DNA of 64,000 nucleotides from the NCBI GenBank assembly GCA_022606425.2, contig JAHDVF020000240.1, positions 3,061,501 through 3,125,500 on the forward strand. The letters are read 5' to 3'. The stretch is from Lepidostoma basale. Taxonomy: Eukaryota; Arthropoda; Insecta; Trichoptera; Lepidostomatidae. The notes beneath the pieces are model-generated. The model had not been told where the DNA came from. It saw nothing but the letters and a program-made list of their open reading frames with translations, and searched no databases. The position numbers and the translations under genes are program-made. Within the stretch, counting starts at the first letter, position 1. Each line of letters begins with the position of its first letter. Positions 51,302 through 61,611 of this stretch are shown one piece after another.

Positions 51302-51478
51302 ACTGTTAGGCTTGGACTTGGAGTTGGATCTTCTGGCTTACAGAGGTTCAGCTGTAATATATATTTCTCTTACGTCTGTAGGAAACATTGTTGGAATGTA
51401 ATTTGGTAGTTGTTTTATGATGGGCCGAAGTGTCCCTCCGAAAGAGGGCGAGGGGGGTTTAGGGTTTATGATAAAGTC
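51302..51478 (-). mobile_element. LINE-H 3' end
   Basis: Minus strand matches the 3' part of the copy at 19112: CTTACGTCTG, TGTTGGAATGTAATTTGG and GCTTACAGAGGTTCAGCT on plus, with a GGACTTGGAGTTGG tail. Non-coding. Confidence 0.7.
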
Positions 51479-51479
51479 T

Positions 51480-51911
51480 TACAAATTCTTTGGCATATAG
51501 AATGGAATAATACTCCTAGCGGCTTCTTACAATATGTTGGTCAACAGCCTTCACATTGTGTTAATAAGGTAGTTTGCTAAATGCCGAAAATCATTCTCCA
51601 TAGATGGCGTTAGTGGGTCGGTTGTATAGGTTAATTCTTGAAAAAATTCATTAGTGCAAACAAATCTACATAGATGGCTGACTGAAACTGCCACGTGAAG
51701 GTAAATATGGATTTTGAAGTATATATACCTACATCTTCCAAAAATTTGTCATGCATGATCACAAATAACAAAGGTGGAATGGGGAATGTTGTAATTACAT
51801 AAAGCGTGCGCTTAACCCAACCAATGACAGGTCATAAGTCCTGTAAACACCTTGATCATCCATGTTAAGTTTCCAGTTTACGTCTTCGTCTCTATTGAGA
51901 CACAATTAAAA
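51480..51911 (-). repeat. R520 repeat, minus copy
   Basis: ACAAATTCTTTGGCATATAG, GGCGTTAGTGGGTCGGTTGT, TGACAGGTCATAAGTCCTGT, CGTCTCTATTGAGACACAAT. 5' part complete, the far end truncated by LINE-H. Confidence 0.75.
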
Positions 51912-52523
51912 ATTTAAAAAAAGTCTTACATTATTGTCAAGGAATAGAAGGCCAGTAAGGGTTAAGATTGTATTTATAAAAAAGTCTGTTCCCGAAGGGA
52001 AGATAAGAGGAGCAGTGCCTGGATGAAGTTGTGGTAGGATATAGCATCCTACGTGAGACCATAGGCATTGTTAAATGAATGTTAGATTTTTTTTCTCTTC
52101 TTTATGCACCGTGTAATTTCGAAATCGTGTAAAAAGAAAATTCAGTGTAATATAATTTCCTGTAGTCAAATTCTTGTCGTATAAATATTTGGTCAAAAAT
52201 AATATGTTTTGAGAATTTTAAGAATTTCGTCAATAAAAAATCGCGTATAAATAAAACTATAGCATTCCATTATATTAAAAATAAATCTATAGAATTCGAA
52301 ATACGTGTAATGTTTTATTTTCATCTATTTATTAGATTATTTTACGTTTAAACGAAATACTTTAAATAGCGGACCACCCTATTTTTATGTTGTTGTAAGT
52401 AATTCCTCAAGAATGTATATATTATCTTGGTATAAAAATATAATATTTAAATAATTATTTTGTTTTTGTCGTGGACATCCGCTTCCTAATCTCTTATATA
52501 TCATTACATCACATTCTTCTAAG

Positions 52524-52600
52524 CCAGTGTAGCCCAAACTTATTTGACCCATGGGCACCCTTGGAAATGTACCCTTTTAAAATGAAATAAAACAGAAAAA
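52524..52600. mobile_element. hAT-type MITE left end scrap
   Basis: CAGTGTAGCCCAAACTTATT, TGACCCATGGGCACCC resembles the TIR and subterminal region of the 11287 copy. No right end found. Confidence 0.4.
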
Positions 52601-52764
52601 CGTAGTGAACATCCTTTTTATATTCTTACTTATAGTATTTTGAATAAGATACGCCGATACTTAAATTGTTTAGTGATGAATATTTATTAATTAATTTTTA
52701 TGAGAAAGGCGAACTTAATATACTGTCAACTGAAAACTAGATGTGAAATGATGTATATTTATCA

Positions 52765-53292
52765 TAATGGCAGTGCACAATGGTGTTCTTCTACCGACCC
52801 TTATGTATGGAAGCGAAGCATGGAACTGGCAAAAAAAGTATGAAAGTAGTATAAATGCAGTAGAAATGAGATCTCTTAGACGAATGTGCAGATACTCTGT
52901 GTATGATTAATATTTATGAGTGTCGAATGAAAATATAAGAAGTGAATGCCGTGCGAATGATGGTGTTATGAACAAAATAATGAAAGGATCATTAAGATGG
53001 TTTGGACATATGGAAAGAATGAATGAAGAAAGCATGGTAAAATAATTATCTGTTAACGATGTAAATAGAAATAGAAATAGAGGAAGGCCGAGGAAAACGT
53101 GACACGATAAAATAAATCAAATATTGAATGTCGGCCACGTGAGGAGTCAGATAAATCGACGCGCGTGCATGACGCGATGTATGAATGTTGAGGAATCGAA
53201 TTGAGAAATGTGTCAGGAAAGAAAAGTATGGCAGTCCATTATTTCTGCCTACCCCTTCGGGGAGACGACGTGATGTCTAGTTAGTTAGTTAT
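52765..53292 (+). mobile_element. RTE-A 3' fragment
   Basis: MAVHNGVLLPTLMYGSEAWN, WQKKYESSINAVEMRSLRRM, then a TTAATATTTATGAG insertion also present in the copy at 47337 (near 47690), SNENIRSECRANDGVMNKIM, KGSLRWFGHMERMNEES. It ends GTGATGTCTAGTTAGTTAG. The shared insertion groups these two as sister copies. Confidence 0.85.
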
Positions 53293-53739
53293 ATTTTAGG
53301 TGCGCCATTTTGTAAAATTAATTACTCCAAGGGCGCACTAGGAAAATACTGACCTAACATTGCAGTCCCTGTCTTGTCCTTCCAGCTATTCAGTAATGTC
53401 GTCAGTTCATCTTTTCTCCTTTTATTTATTGATATTAAAGTTAGTCATTTTCCAATTGATGAGTTTACCACACTTTCGTCTGAGAGATATATAATATTGA
53501 TTGCTAATGGTTCATGTAAAATGCAGTTTTTATTATAATTAGAATGCAAATTGCCTTTAAAATACACCGTTTCATTAAACAGCCGACAGTTAATGCCTTT
53601 CTGTTATTTATTGCTAAATAAAGTAGCGGTGAGAAGCCTCTAACTATTGCGTTTCATTAAATAATATAACGGACTTCAGGAGTTTCTTATATTATATATA
53701 TACGGTAGGCTTTTTCTTACTAACCAAAGATAAAAGCTT

Positions 53740-53774
53740 AATATGAATGAAAACGTCTGTTTTCTAGAAGTCTT
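53740..53774 (+). repeat. H3 arm scrap
   Basis: AATGAAAACGTCTGTTTTCT, AGAAGTC. Too short for a core; the next element is LINE-G. Confidence 0.45.
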
Positions 53775-54850
53775 TTAAAAATCAAATCAAAACAGTTTAT
53801 TGTCTCAAAAGATATTACAAACAACAATTATAGTTTAAGGCATCTATTGAGAACATAAAAAATATTTAATACCAGGAACGCATAAGAGATGGTTCGAAAT
53901 CAGGAATACAAGATACTCTCCAAAGTCAAGAGTATTTTTATTTTCTTCTTCTTCTTCTTCTTCTTCTTCTTCGATGGCCCTACAGCCCATATCGAGCCTT
54001 AGCCTCCAGTATTCTTCGCCTCCAACTCCTCCTGTCCTCCGCTTCGACCCTCCAATCTGACACTCCTAACAATCTTGCTCCATATCTCCCAACTTCATCC
54101 TCCCATCGCAGCCTTGGTCTTCCAATTGGTCTTCTACCACCTGGGTGCCACTCCAGCAATCTTTTTGGGGTTCGCGATGAAGGCATCCTCTGCACGTGAC
54201 CGGCCCATCTCAGTCTATTCAGTCTGACCTGTGTAGAGAGACTGGGAGCTTTGTAAATATTGTACAGCTCGTCATTATGCCGCACTCTCCAGCCTTCACC
54301 GTCATTCACAGGCCCCAGATTTATTTTACAAGGATTAATTGTATCTCAATAGAGACGAAGATGCAAATTGTTTTCTGGGAACAGAAGGTGAGTATTTGTC
54401 TTCTGAACATACTTTCACGAATATGAAAGACGTCGATCTCCGAAGCGATCGTGTTCAGGAGTTTGATTGCTCTCCCCACCGGCATCACCAGAGGTGATTG
54501 GTTCTGCATACTGGGAGATTAAACAGTCTGTGCTGTCGTTATATAAGATAACCATCTGGAACATAAATATGGATAGCCTCCAAGATGACGGAATTCTCAA
54601 AGAATCCCCTGATAAGTCTGAAGAAATGGGTAAGTGTGCACCCATCCCTTCTTATCTGTAAACTATTGGTCCCCAGCATGCCCAAGAGGAATGCAGTGGG
54701 ATAAAGCCACGGATAGCTACCAAACTCCCTTATGTAGTGATATCTAAGAAATCTTTTCTTAACCCTCTCTAACATGAACGAGTATCTCGCCTTGTGGAGA
54801 CTCCATATCACTGAACCACACTCGAGCCGGCTCCGAACCAATGAGTTTTA
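53775..54850 (-). mobile_element. LINE-G 3' fragment split by LINE-D
   Basis: Minus strand from 54841: MVRSRLECGSVIWSLHKARY, SFMLERVKKRFLRYHYIREF, GSYPWLYPTAFLLGMLGTNS, LQIRRDGCTLTHFFRLIRGF, then NQSPLVMPVGRAIKLLNTIA and SEIDVFHIRESMFRRQ. It is cut near 54370-53938 by LINE-D plus a short R520 piece (54338-54368), and resumes to a TGATTTGATTT tail at 53775. The MVRSxLEYGSxxW opening is the conserved block after the RT palm of CR1/Jockey-like elements. Confidence 0.83.
53938..54330 (-). mobile_element. LINE-D 3' fragment, open frame
   Basis: Minus strand 54309-53980 is open: MNDGEGWRVRHNDELYNIYK, APSLSTQVRLNRLRWAGHVQ, RMPSSRTPKRLLEWHPGGRR, PIGRPRLRWEDEVGRYGARL and DRRSWRRRILEAKARYGL. It has a (GAA)n tail at 53943-53971. 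It is inserted in LINE-G. Confidence 0.85.
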
Positions 54851-54869
54851 CAAAATTCGCGGACCAATG

Positions 54870-55085
54870 AGTTATATAAAATACGAATGAAAACGTCAGT
54901 TTTCTAGAAGTTTTATTATATTTTATGGGAATGACATGTTTCGCCCTTCTAAAGTTCATAATGCCACAGAAGGGCAAAACATGTCATTCCCATAAAATAT
55001 AATAAAACTTCTAGAAAACTGAAGTTTTCATTCGAATTAATTATTTAATATGGAGTTTTAAATCATTGTTTAAGAAACCATAAAC
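54870..55085. repeat. H3 palindromic element
   Basis: ATACGAATGAAAACGTCAGT, TTTTATGGGAATGACATGTT, and a mirrored right arm to AATATGGAGTTTTAAATCAT. Central deletion: AGTTCATAATGCCACAGAAG, GGCAAAACATGTC. Both cores are damaged. Confidence 0.7.
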
Positions 55086-55087
55086 AA

Positions 55088-55172
55088 ATCAAAACAGTTT
55101 ACTATCTCAACAGACATTACAAACAACATAAATGTTTAAGGCGGTAAGAGAAAAGGTACATAAAATATAGTT
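55088..55172 (-). mobile_element. LINE-G untranslated 3' end
   Basis: AAATCAAAACAGTTTACTAT, CTCAACAGACATTACAAACA, TGTTTAAGGCGG on plus, as at 53777 and 63390. Confidence 0.6.
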
Positions 55173-55774
55173 TTTTTTAGAGGTTTGGTTTTTAAACTGG
55201 CAACATTGTTTCTACAGACTGTTAATTTGACAGTTGATAGTTGAATTGTAGTTAATACGTTTTGCCATTTTACCAAAATGCAATTGTGGAAATTTATTAA
55301 GTTTTTAAATGCTTCTGTGCGGCAATTTGTAGCGTAAAATAAGTTTAGTTCTAAGACGCGGCATAACGCCGGACGCAGCGCCGATACGGCTCCCGCTGTT
55401 TAATTCGTTATTCAAATGCCATCCGCGCCTCAACTGTTTTTTTGCCAAATTAACATTTCAATTTTATTCAAATCGCCTGAATTTGATGATGATTCGTGCC
55501 ATTATAAAAACACTAACAACTACATCAAAATCTTGTTCGATCGTAATCTCCCCGAATACCAATGCCGGCGTGTGGTTGATTGCATAAAATTTATAGCCCA
55601 AGCGCAATATTGTCTTTTATAAAAAGGAGCATAAAATGCAAATGTATTTTTAACAGGCTTGGAATTTAAGGCTGTTTTACTAATCTGAATATAACGAGTC
55701 GTAAAAACTGTGATGCGAAACGAAGAACAAAATTTATGCATACGTGGTAGTGTAAAATATTGTTATTACTACTT

Positions 55775-56560
55775 ATTCACTTATTTTTTTATTTATTATT
55801 TTTTTTTTTTTATTATAATTATTGAGGGTAACAAACAGCAATTACAGTATATGAATATAAACACACAGAGACAACAAAACAAGGCCAATTACATGCTACC
55901 ACAAATATTATATAACAACTGACATAAGGTTAAATATATAAGAAGAATAAAGTAACACTTTGATAAGTTAAAAAGAAAACTAGTAGTATTAGTAATAACG
56001 AATAATTAAAGATGAAATATAATTTTAAAATGTAAAAAAAAAGAAAAAGACAAGAAAATAAAAAGTAGAGTAACTAGTTTCATTCGCCCCGAAGGGTTGC
56101 TCCAACCATTTTAAAAAAAAATCACTTTCATTAAGATGGAACACATCGTTGTTATTAAAGCACTTATTGTACATGTCGCACGTCCGGTACACCGCCGCAC
56201 TCTAAACGTAGTTAGTCCGATAAGCAGGAAGGTGGAATATTTGGTTCGCAGTGTGTCTTGTGCGAAGCATAGGGGTATTCAGTAATAATTTACTAAGAAT
56301 TTCGGAGTTGTCTATTTTGAAGTGAATGATTTTGTGAAGCAACATCATGTCATTTATTGTTCGCCTTTTTTCGAGAGTGTCCAAGGAATAAAAATTAAGG
56401 GCAGAATTATACTTTGTAAACGACCTGCACATTTTGAAATTAATGAGTTTAATAAATTTTTTTTGGACTCTTTCGATGCGTTGAATATGTGCTGCATAGT
56501 AAGGAGACCAAACGGGAGACACGTATTCGAGTAGTGAGCGAACCATGGTTGTATAAAATC
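55775..56560 (-). mobile_element. LINE-I (CR1/Jockey-like) 3' fragment
   Basis: Minus frame 56546-56202: MVRSLLEYVSPVWSPYYAAH, IQRIERVQKKFIKLINFKMC, LNFYSLDTLEKRRTINDMML, LHKIIHFKIDNSEILSKLLL and TPMLRTRHTANQIFHLPAYR, then TNYV. This is the post-palm domain ending in LPxxRTNY. A 400-bp untranslated tail with AAGGCCAATTACATGCTACC and TAA-rich end follows. The 27440 scrap is the same family. Confidence 0.87.
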
Positions 56561-56595
56561 TTTGAGGGCAGTGATGTTCTTTAATGATTCACTTA

Positions 56596-56700
56596 GTTAA
56601 ATCATCATGAGTCTGTATCCGTCCACTCCTAGACGTAGGTCTCTTCCATCTGTTTCCATGTCTGTCGATCCTGGACGGCGGTCTTTGTAATGTCGTCCCT
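56596..56700 (-). mobile_element. LINE-C-like extreme 3' end
   Basis: Minus strand, frame-corrected by eye over a short span, reads VQDRQTWKQMEETYV, a stop, EWTDTDS. The upstream open stretch to 56831 (MKPNEPLNDDGQAMSLAALM) is not recognised. Confidence 0.55.
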
Positions 56701-57031
56701 GCATCAAAGTTGGGGAAGTCCTGGGTTTCGGGTAACAGTTCTAGGATACCAGCAAACGGCGCGTTTCGTATCATCAGAGCTGCGAGCGACATAGCCTGCC
56801 CATCGTCATTTAAGGGCTCATTTGGTTTCATGTTGTTGTTTTATCTTTGTAACACCGTTTTGTGTCCAAATGAGTCGCCTAAATGTTTCATTTGTTATGT
56901 CTCATTTGTGTATTATGTAAAAATAAATAAATAAACATAAATAAATACATCGTGTTATGCAAATAATAAATACTGTTTTTCACTTATGAGTTCATTAATC
57001 TTCAAATCTTTTATATGAGATGTAAATAAGA

Positions 57032-57436
57032 TTACTAACTAACTAACTAACCATCACGCCGTCTCCCCGAAGGGGTAGGCAGAAATAATGGACTGCCACA
57101 CTTTTCTTTCCTGAGATATTTCTCTCGCTTCCTCAACATACATACATCGTGTCATGCACGCGCGTCGATTTCTCTGACTCCTCACATTGCCGACATTCAA
57201 TATTTGATCGTGCCACGTTTTCCTCGGTCTTCCTCTATTTCTGGTTCCATTTACATCATTAACATATAATTTTTTTACCATTCTTTCTTCATTCATTCTT
57301 TCCATATGTCCAAACCATCTTAATGATCTTTTCATTATTTTGTTCATGACACCATCATTCGCACCGCATTCACTTCTTATATTTTCATTCGACACTCTAT
57401 CAAACTCAGAGTATCACACATTCGTCTAAGAGATCA
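57032..57436 (-). mobile_element. RTE-A 3' fragment, mostly open
   Basis: Minus frame 57395-57054: SNENIRSECGANDGVMNKIM, KRSLRWFGHMERMNEERMVK, VNDVNGTRNRGRPRKTWHDQ, ILNVGNVRSQRNRRACMTRC, MYVEEAREISQERKVWQSII and SAYPFGETA. It has a CTAACTAACTAACC tail on plus. A 9-bp in-frame deletion removes INQ. 5' truncated near the MRSLRR block. Confidence 0.88.
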
Positions 57437-58083
57437 TGTAAATAAGATAAGTGTTTATCATCCTTCCGATGATGGTGTTTACTACCTTGGAAATAATTGG
57501 AATAAATAAACTCCCGTTAATGGAAAAAAAAAAACTTAGTAATATGATTCGTAAAACTACAGCCATTTTTTCCCTGGTTTTGCATGCGTTGTTTGTTATG
57601 AAAAGTTCATTGCACGGCCGTAAAATTTCATCGGTTATATGATTCTCTTCAAAGGATCGACCCCTGTAAGTGTTTATGAGGAGAATCGGCTGAAGAATTT
57701 AATATAGGTAATTCATTTTACGTGTTTCATTTAACGTTGAGCCCGGCATCGCTGTGCGGAGTAATGAACTGTTATTGCCAATAAATTGTTTAGAATTGAA
57801 TTCCCGCCAAACCAAACGGGCGCGCGCGGGAATAGGCGCTTCCCCCAATAATATAAATCGACTTTTTTAAAAACGTTTCATCCCTAAAGTATAAAACGGA
57901 ACATCCCTGTGTTACCTCGAGGGATGCTCTAAGAATTTAGTATGTATTTATTATACTGAACGGGTTATGAAGAGCGGTGTTTTAAATTGAACCGTCAAAA
58001 CAACAAAAGAGAAGTGCTCATAAAGATCAAAACGTTTAGCTGAAACTATCTTCTCTTTTTGAATAATAAAACAATTGTTTAAA

Positions 58084-58345
58084 GTTAAAGTTAAACTTAT
58101 AATAATAATTAAATAAAACAATGTTTGTTTAAAAGCTACTTTCACTTTTGTCTTTATTTAGACAGCGATCGGTTACACCATGCAGATTGGTATCGACAGA
58201 CTGGTCTGTGGATGCCAACCATCCTGGCGTTACCGGTGGCTGCCGAAATAAAACAAATGTTATACAAAGCAGTTATACAAAAATCGTTTAATTTAATAAT
58301 TATTTAAAGTGAACTTCCATCAAGAGACTCAGTAAAATAATTAGA
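58084..58345. repeat. H5 palindromic element, decayed copy
   Basis: AACAATGTTTGTTTAAAAGC, GTCTTTATTTAGACAGCGAT, CAACCATCCTGGCGTTACCG, GAACTTCCATCAAGAGACTC. Stem II arms can still be traced (GATGCCAACC...GGC) but GAAA has become GTTA. Confidence 0.65.
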
Positions 58346-58359
58346 TTATCTAAATTAAA

Positions 58360-58545
58360 AATAAGTTAGATAATCCATTGTTTTGGCATTATTAAACATT
58401 TGATAATGCCTTAGAAGGGCGAAACATGTCATTCACATAAAATATACTAAAACTTCTAGAAAACTGACGTTTTCATTCGTATTACTCGTAATTATTTAAT
58501 ATGGAGTTTTACATTATTGTTCAAGACACAATAAATAATATCGTT
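58360..58545 (+). repeat. H1 outer scrap followed by H3 right arm
   Basis: GATAATCCATTGTTTTGGC (H1 end), then H3 from CATTTGATAATGCCTTAG through TCTAGAAAACTGACGTTTTC to TATGGAGTTTTACATTATTG and AAGACACAATAAA. Confidence 0.68.
58400..58430 (+). ncRNA. Hammerhead-like motif, H3
   Basis: TTGATAA, U, GCCTT-aga-AGGGC, GAAA, CATG, UC at 58430. Identical to the H3 consensus. Confidence 0.55.
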
Positions 58546-58743
58546 TTTGTTCAAATAAAAAAAAACATCAAATGAAGGGTTTAACTACATTAAGCGTAGC
58601 TTGTAGCTTATATGAGAGATACAGCGGGAACTTTGGTACACAAGATGTGATATAAATTACTTTTAGTAATTTCCGTCGCTGTTGCATTCAAATATATGAA
58701 TTAATACTTTTCTCTTGGTCTTCTGCCAAGCTTGTCCAAAGCA

Positions 58744-58776
58744 ACAGGTTTCGGCCATCCAATGGCGGCATATCAA
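58744..58776 (-). ncRNA. Hammerhead-like relic, unnamed family
   Basis: Minus strand TTGATAT, GCCGCCAT-tgg-ATGGC, CGAAACCTGTTG. Stem II GCCAU/AUGGC is present; core and cleavage site are degraded. Confidence 0.35.
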
Positions 58777-59283
58777 GTCTCTAATGAATGGATTTGTAAT
58801 ATAAAATAAGGCACAACCAATGTACAAGTATATGTAGGATGGCGGTATTAATTATGTGAATTTACCCATAGGGGGTCTTCCAGCAGACGAGATATGAGTG
58901 GGTAGCTAGTTAAGAGCACGTTTAGGCAGGTATAAAAATATAACATATTTTGTGATGTGTTTTACAGTATCTAAGGACCTAATTACAAGTATATCTGTGT
59001 TTTACGTGGGTCGTAAAATAAGGTAAATTTCATATAACGTGTACTGCTATTATATTTGTTCATTACATTAATATACAAGGTTTATTCATGCGATACTTAA
59101 TTAAATCGAGATTTCATTGAAATTCAAAACAGAAATTTCTTGGAAAAACTAATAAACACGGAAATAAAATAAATTAATTTCTAATTTTCATATGAAGCAA
59201 TCACTTTGTGATTAGACATTTTAAAAATAGAAAATAAAACATTTCGTATTAAACCACGGTAGAGTTATTATATTTGATGCCAA

Positions 59284-59313
59284 ATAGTTTCGCTTGGACC
59301 CAAGCTTTATCAG
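59284..59313 (-). ncRNA. Hammerhead ribozyme motif, H4 left arm
   Basis: Minus strand stem I TGCC, CTGATAA, A, GCTTGG-gt-CCAAGC, GAAA, CTATTT, then GGCA. Stem I pairs UGCC with GGCA. G8 is A here. Confidence 0.6.
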
Positions 59314-59340
59314 GGCAGTATAACAACGTTGTTTACTGCC

Positions 59341-59372
59341 CTAATGAAGCTTGGGTCCAAGCGAAACTAGTT
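59341..59372 (+). ncRNA. Hammerhead ribozyme motif, H4 right arm, all three stems
   Basis: TGCC (59337-59340), CTAATGA, A, GCTTGG-gt-CCAAGC (six pairs), GAAA, CTAG, UU, GGCA (59373-59376). Stem I is UGCC/GGCA, stem III the palindrome ACUAGU, cleavage triplet GUU. The one core change is G5 to A. Confidence 0.65.
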
Positions 59373-59504
59373 GGCATCAAATATAATAACCATACCGTGG
59401 ATACAAAGTGTATTCTTTATTTATTTTCTATTTTTAAATTAATTTCTTCTATTATATAATATATTCACCATCACTTTGTGTTGTGGATTCATATTGAATT
59501 AGTT

Positions 59505-60788
59505 TTTGAAAACATTGTTTTGTGACATCGTAATTGCTGACAGCATGGAAGATCTACAAGTCCTAGTAACAAGAATGCACAAAGTATGCAATAAATGTGA
59601 CCTTGTGATGAACGTGTCCAAGTCTGAAGTTATGGTATTTGAAAAGGAAAAATGTATGACGAATTGTGTCGAAAAGTACGAACGGTGAGAAATTGGAGCC
59701 AGTTACCGAATTTACTTATATAGGAAGCATGTTTCATCACTGTAAATAGAAATACGAGATATCGACCTAAGCAAAGATGATAGTGCACAACGGGGTTCTA
59801 GTGCCGATGCTTATGTTTAGAAGTGAAGCTTAGAGTTGGCAGAAGAAGGATGCAAATATAATAAATGCCTTGGAAATAAGATAACTTAGAATAATGTGCG
59901 AAATAAAAATAAATGATAGAATAACCAATGAAGATGTGAAAAAATAATGTAAGGCGGATGAATGCGTCCTAAATAAAATTAAGAAAGGGTCACTAAGATG
60001 GTTTTGACATATGGAACGACGAGGGAAGGATGGTTAAAAATATATATACAAGTTGTGTTAGAGTAAGTAAGGTCACAGGTGGATAGAGCTGCAGCAGTTG
60101 CAGGCTGCCTGAAAGATGTCATATGGAGAAACAAGGACATGAGGACTGACAGCAAGGTGCGCATCTATAAGACCTGTGTGCGACCAATCCTCACATGTGG
60201 CATTGAATCGAGGGCAGACACTGTCAAGACAAAGAGCATGCTCAGGACAACCGAGATGAAAACGCTCCGCGCTATAGCTGGCAAGACCCTACGTGATCGA
60301 GTTAGGAATACAGGAATCCGAGAAATCTGCGAGGTCGAAGATGTGGTCAGATGGGGACGTCAAAGACAGCGATACTGGCATCAACACGTAGAAAGGATGA
60401 GACAAATAGAATACCACACATAGCTCTCCATGGAACGCCAAACGGACAACGCCGACCAGGAAGACCCCCGAAACGGTGGAGAGAAAGCTGGAGTTCAGCA
60501 TCTCAAGAGGACCCGCCTGAAATAATAGATTCCTGAGTCTACCAAAAGGGAAGAAGTAGTGTTAGTGGAAAAATAACTCGAGGGAGGTCAAGGAAAACAC
60601 GGCATGGTCAAATCAACCCAATTCTGAAAGGCGAACATGTTCGAAGTAGGGACAATGATGAACGAGCGTGTCACAGTGTGTGAATGTAGGAGAGGCGCGA
60701 GAGTTATGTCAGGATAGAACTGTTTGGATGTCCATCCTCTTTGTCTACCCCTCCGGGGAAATCGCGTGATGGTCAGTTAGTTAGTTAT
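59505..60788 (+). mobile_element. RTE-A LINE, longest span, split by RTE-B
   Basis: Begins at the end of the RT palm: CDIVIADSMEDLQVLVTRMH, KVCNKCDLVMNVSKSEVMVF. It then decays through VLVPMLM and WFxHMER blocks to 60065, where RTE-B is inserted, and resumes at 60556 with the GRPRKTRHGQINPI-like region, ending in TACCCCTCCGGGGAAATCGC and GTCAGTTAGTTAG. Many stops; ancient. Confidence 0.82.
60066..60555 (+). mobile_element. RTE-B LINE 3' fragment inserted in RTE-A
   Basis: MDRAAAVAGCLKDVIWRNKD, SKVRIYKTCVRPILTCGIES, RADTVKTKSMLRTTEMKTLR, AIAGKTLRDRVRNTGIREIC and EVEDVVRWGRQRQRYWHQHV are open to 60423. A shift then gives PNGQRRPGRPPKRWRESWSS and SQEDPPEIIDS. Flanks share GTGTTAG (about 60055 and 60563), a likely target-site remnant. 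Confidence 0.88.
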
Positions 60789-60936
60789 GTTTCGGGACAC
60801 AGACGCCCTTTGTCATTGTAGAGTTCTATTTTTTATATATTATACTGTTAAAACTTTAATTTTATTCAGTTATATTAAAATCTGAAGATGGAGTAAGTCA
60901 CCTCCACCAAGATCACCTCCGAAACACGAAGTATTT
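60786..60936. repeat. Hammerhead-like repeat relic with core 60882-60931
   Basis: Left ATGTTTCGGGACACAGACGC; right CTGAAGA, U, GGAG-taagtca-CCTCC, then an extra CACCAAGATCACCTCC, GAAACACGAAG. Stem II is duplicated on its 3' side. No UH triplet. Confidence 0.4.
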
Positions 60937-60937
60937 A

Positions 60938-61125
60938 AATAGTCCATTATTTGGCCGAAACACTATGATACTTTAACATTATAAACTGATAAATTAAAAA
61001 ACTTTGTTTGATGTACCACAAAAATATTCTTATTTTACGCGACAGCTGTTTCGACAACCTTTGTTGACATCATCAGGTGTTATAATAATTTATCAAATGT
61101 AAAATTTTCGTGATTTTTCGAACCT
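60938..61125 (-). repeat. H1a left arm with centre
   Basis: AATAGTCCATTATTTGGCCG, ACTTTGTTTGATGTACCACA, core, TCAGGTGTTATAATAATTTA, then the centre ATCAAATGTAAAATTTTCGT shared with 30556. No right arm adjacent; the right arm at 61507 may be its partner. Confidence 0.68.
61041..61076 (-). ncRNA. Hammerhead ribozyme motif, H1a
   Basis: Minus strand CTGATGA, U, GTCAAC-aaag-GTTGTC (one mismatch), GAAA, CAGCTG, UC, GCG. The core is perfect. Confidence 0.7.
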
Positions 61126-61254
61126 TAATGTGATTTTGTTCCTATGTCAATTTGAATAATTTCTTTGATATAATTTTGAAGTTCTTGCTAGAGTTGAGTT
61201 AGGTACCTAATTATTTAAATTAAAAGAAAGGTTTGTTTTTATTTATAGGAGAAA

Positions 61255-61570
61255 ATATTAAAGGTGGAAAATGTAATAATAAAAGCAATAATAATCATAA
61301 TAATAGTAAAAACGTTTATTAGAAGGAACAATTACACATAATATAGAGTCAAAAACGATGAAACGCAATAAATAAAAGAAGATAAACTTTAAAAGGAAGT
61401 AGATTAAATTAATAGGAAAGATGACAAAAGTTAAAAGTAGTATTATTTTTTTGCAAGATTGTATTATATATAGGAAAAGTTTTTAATGCACTATATAATA
61501 ATGGGTAAAATAAAAATACAATTGTGATACACAAAACAATTTTTTTTTAAATTAACAGTTTATGAAGTAT
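61255..61570 (-). mobile_element. Penelope-like 3' end joined to an H1 arm
   Basis: 61255-61506 repeats the untranslated part of the relic at 3660-3920 (TTAGAAGGAACAATTACACA, TATAGAGTCAAAAACGATGA, GGAAAAGTTTTTAATGCACT). The H1 arm (AAATAAAAATACAATTGTGA, AAACAATTTTTTTT) follows at 61507. The GIY-YIG part is deleted, but the order of Penelope-like 3' end then H1 arm matches 3660-4272. Confidence 0.65.
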
Positions 61571-61611
61571 TAAATATTTTTATTTTACTTTTTCCAATTA
61601 ACAATGGAATT

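Larger units (their letters stand above)
59222..59450. repeat. H4 palindromic element, intact pair
   Basis: Arms AACCACGGTAGAGTTATTAT, TTTGATGCCAAATAGTTTCG inward and mirrored outward to ATAATAACCATACCGTGG. A further inverted TAGAAAATAAA/TTTATTTTCTA lies outside. The centre is about 27 bp. Non-coding. Confidence 0.8.

Noticed and set aside
55320..55410. GC-richer patch as a promoter or CpG island
   Set aside because: Short, with no core promoter elements or downstream gene visible.
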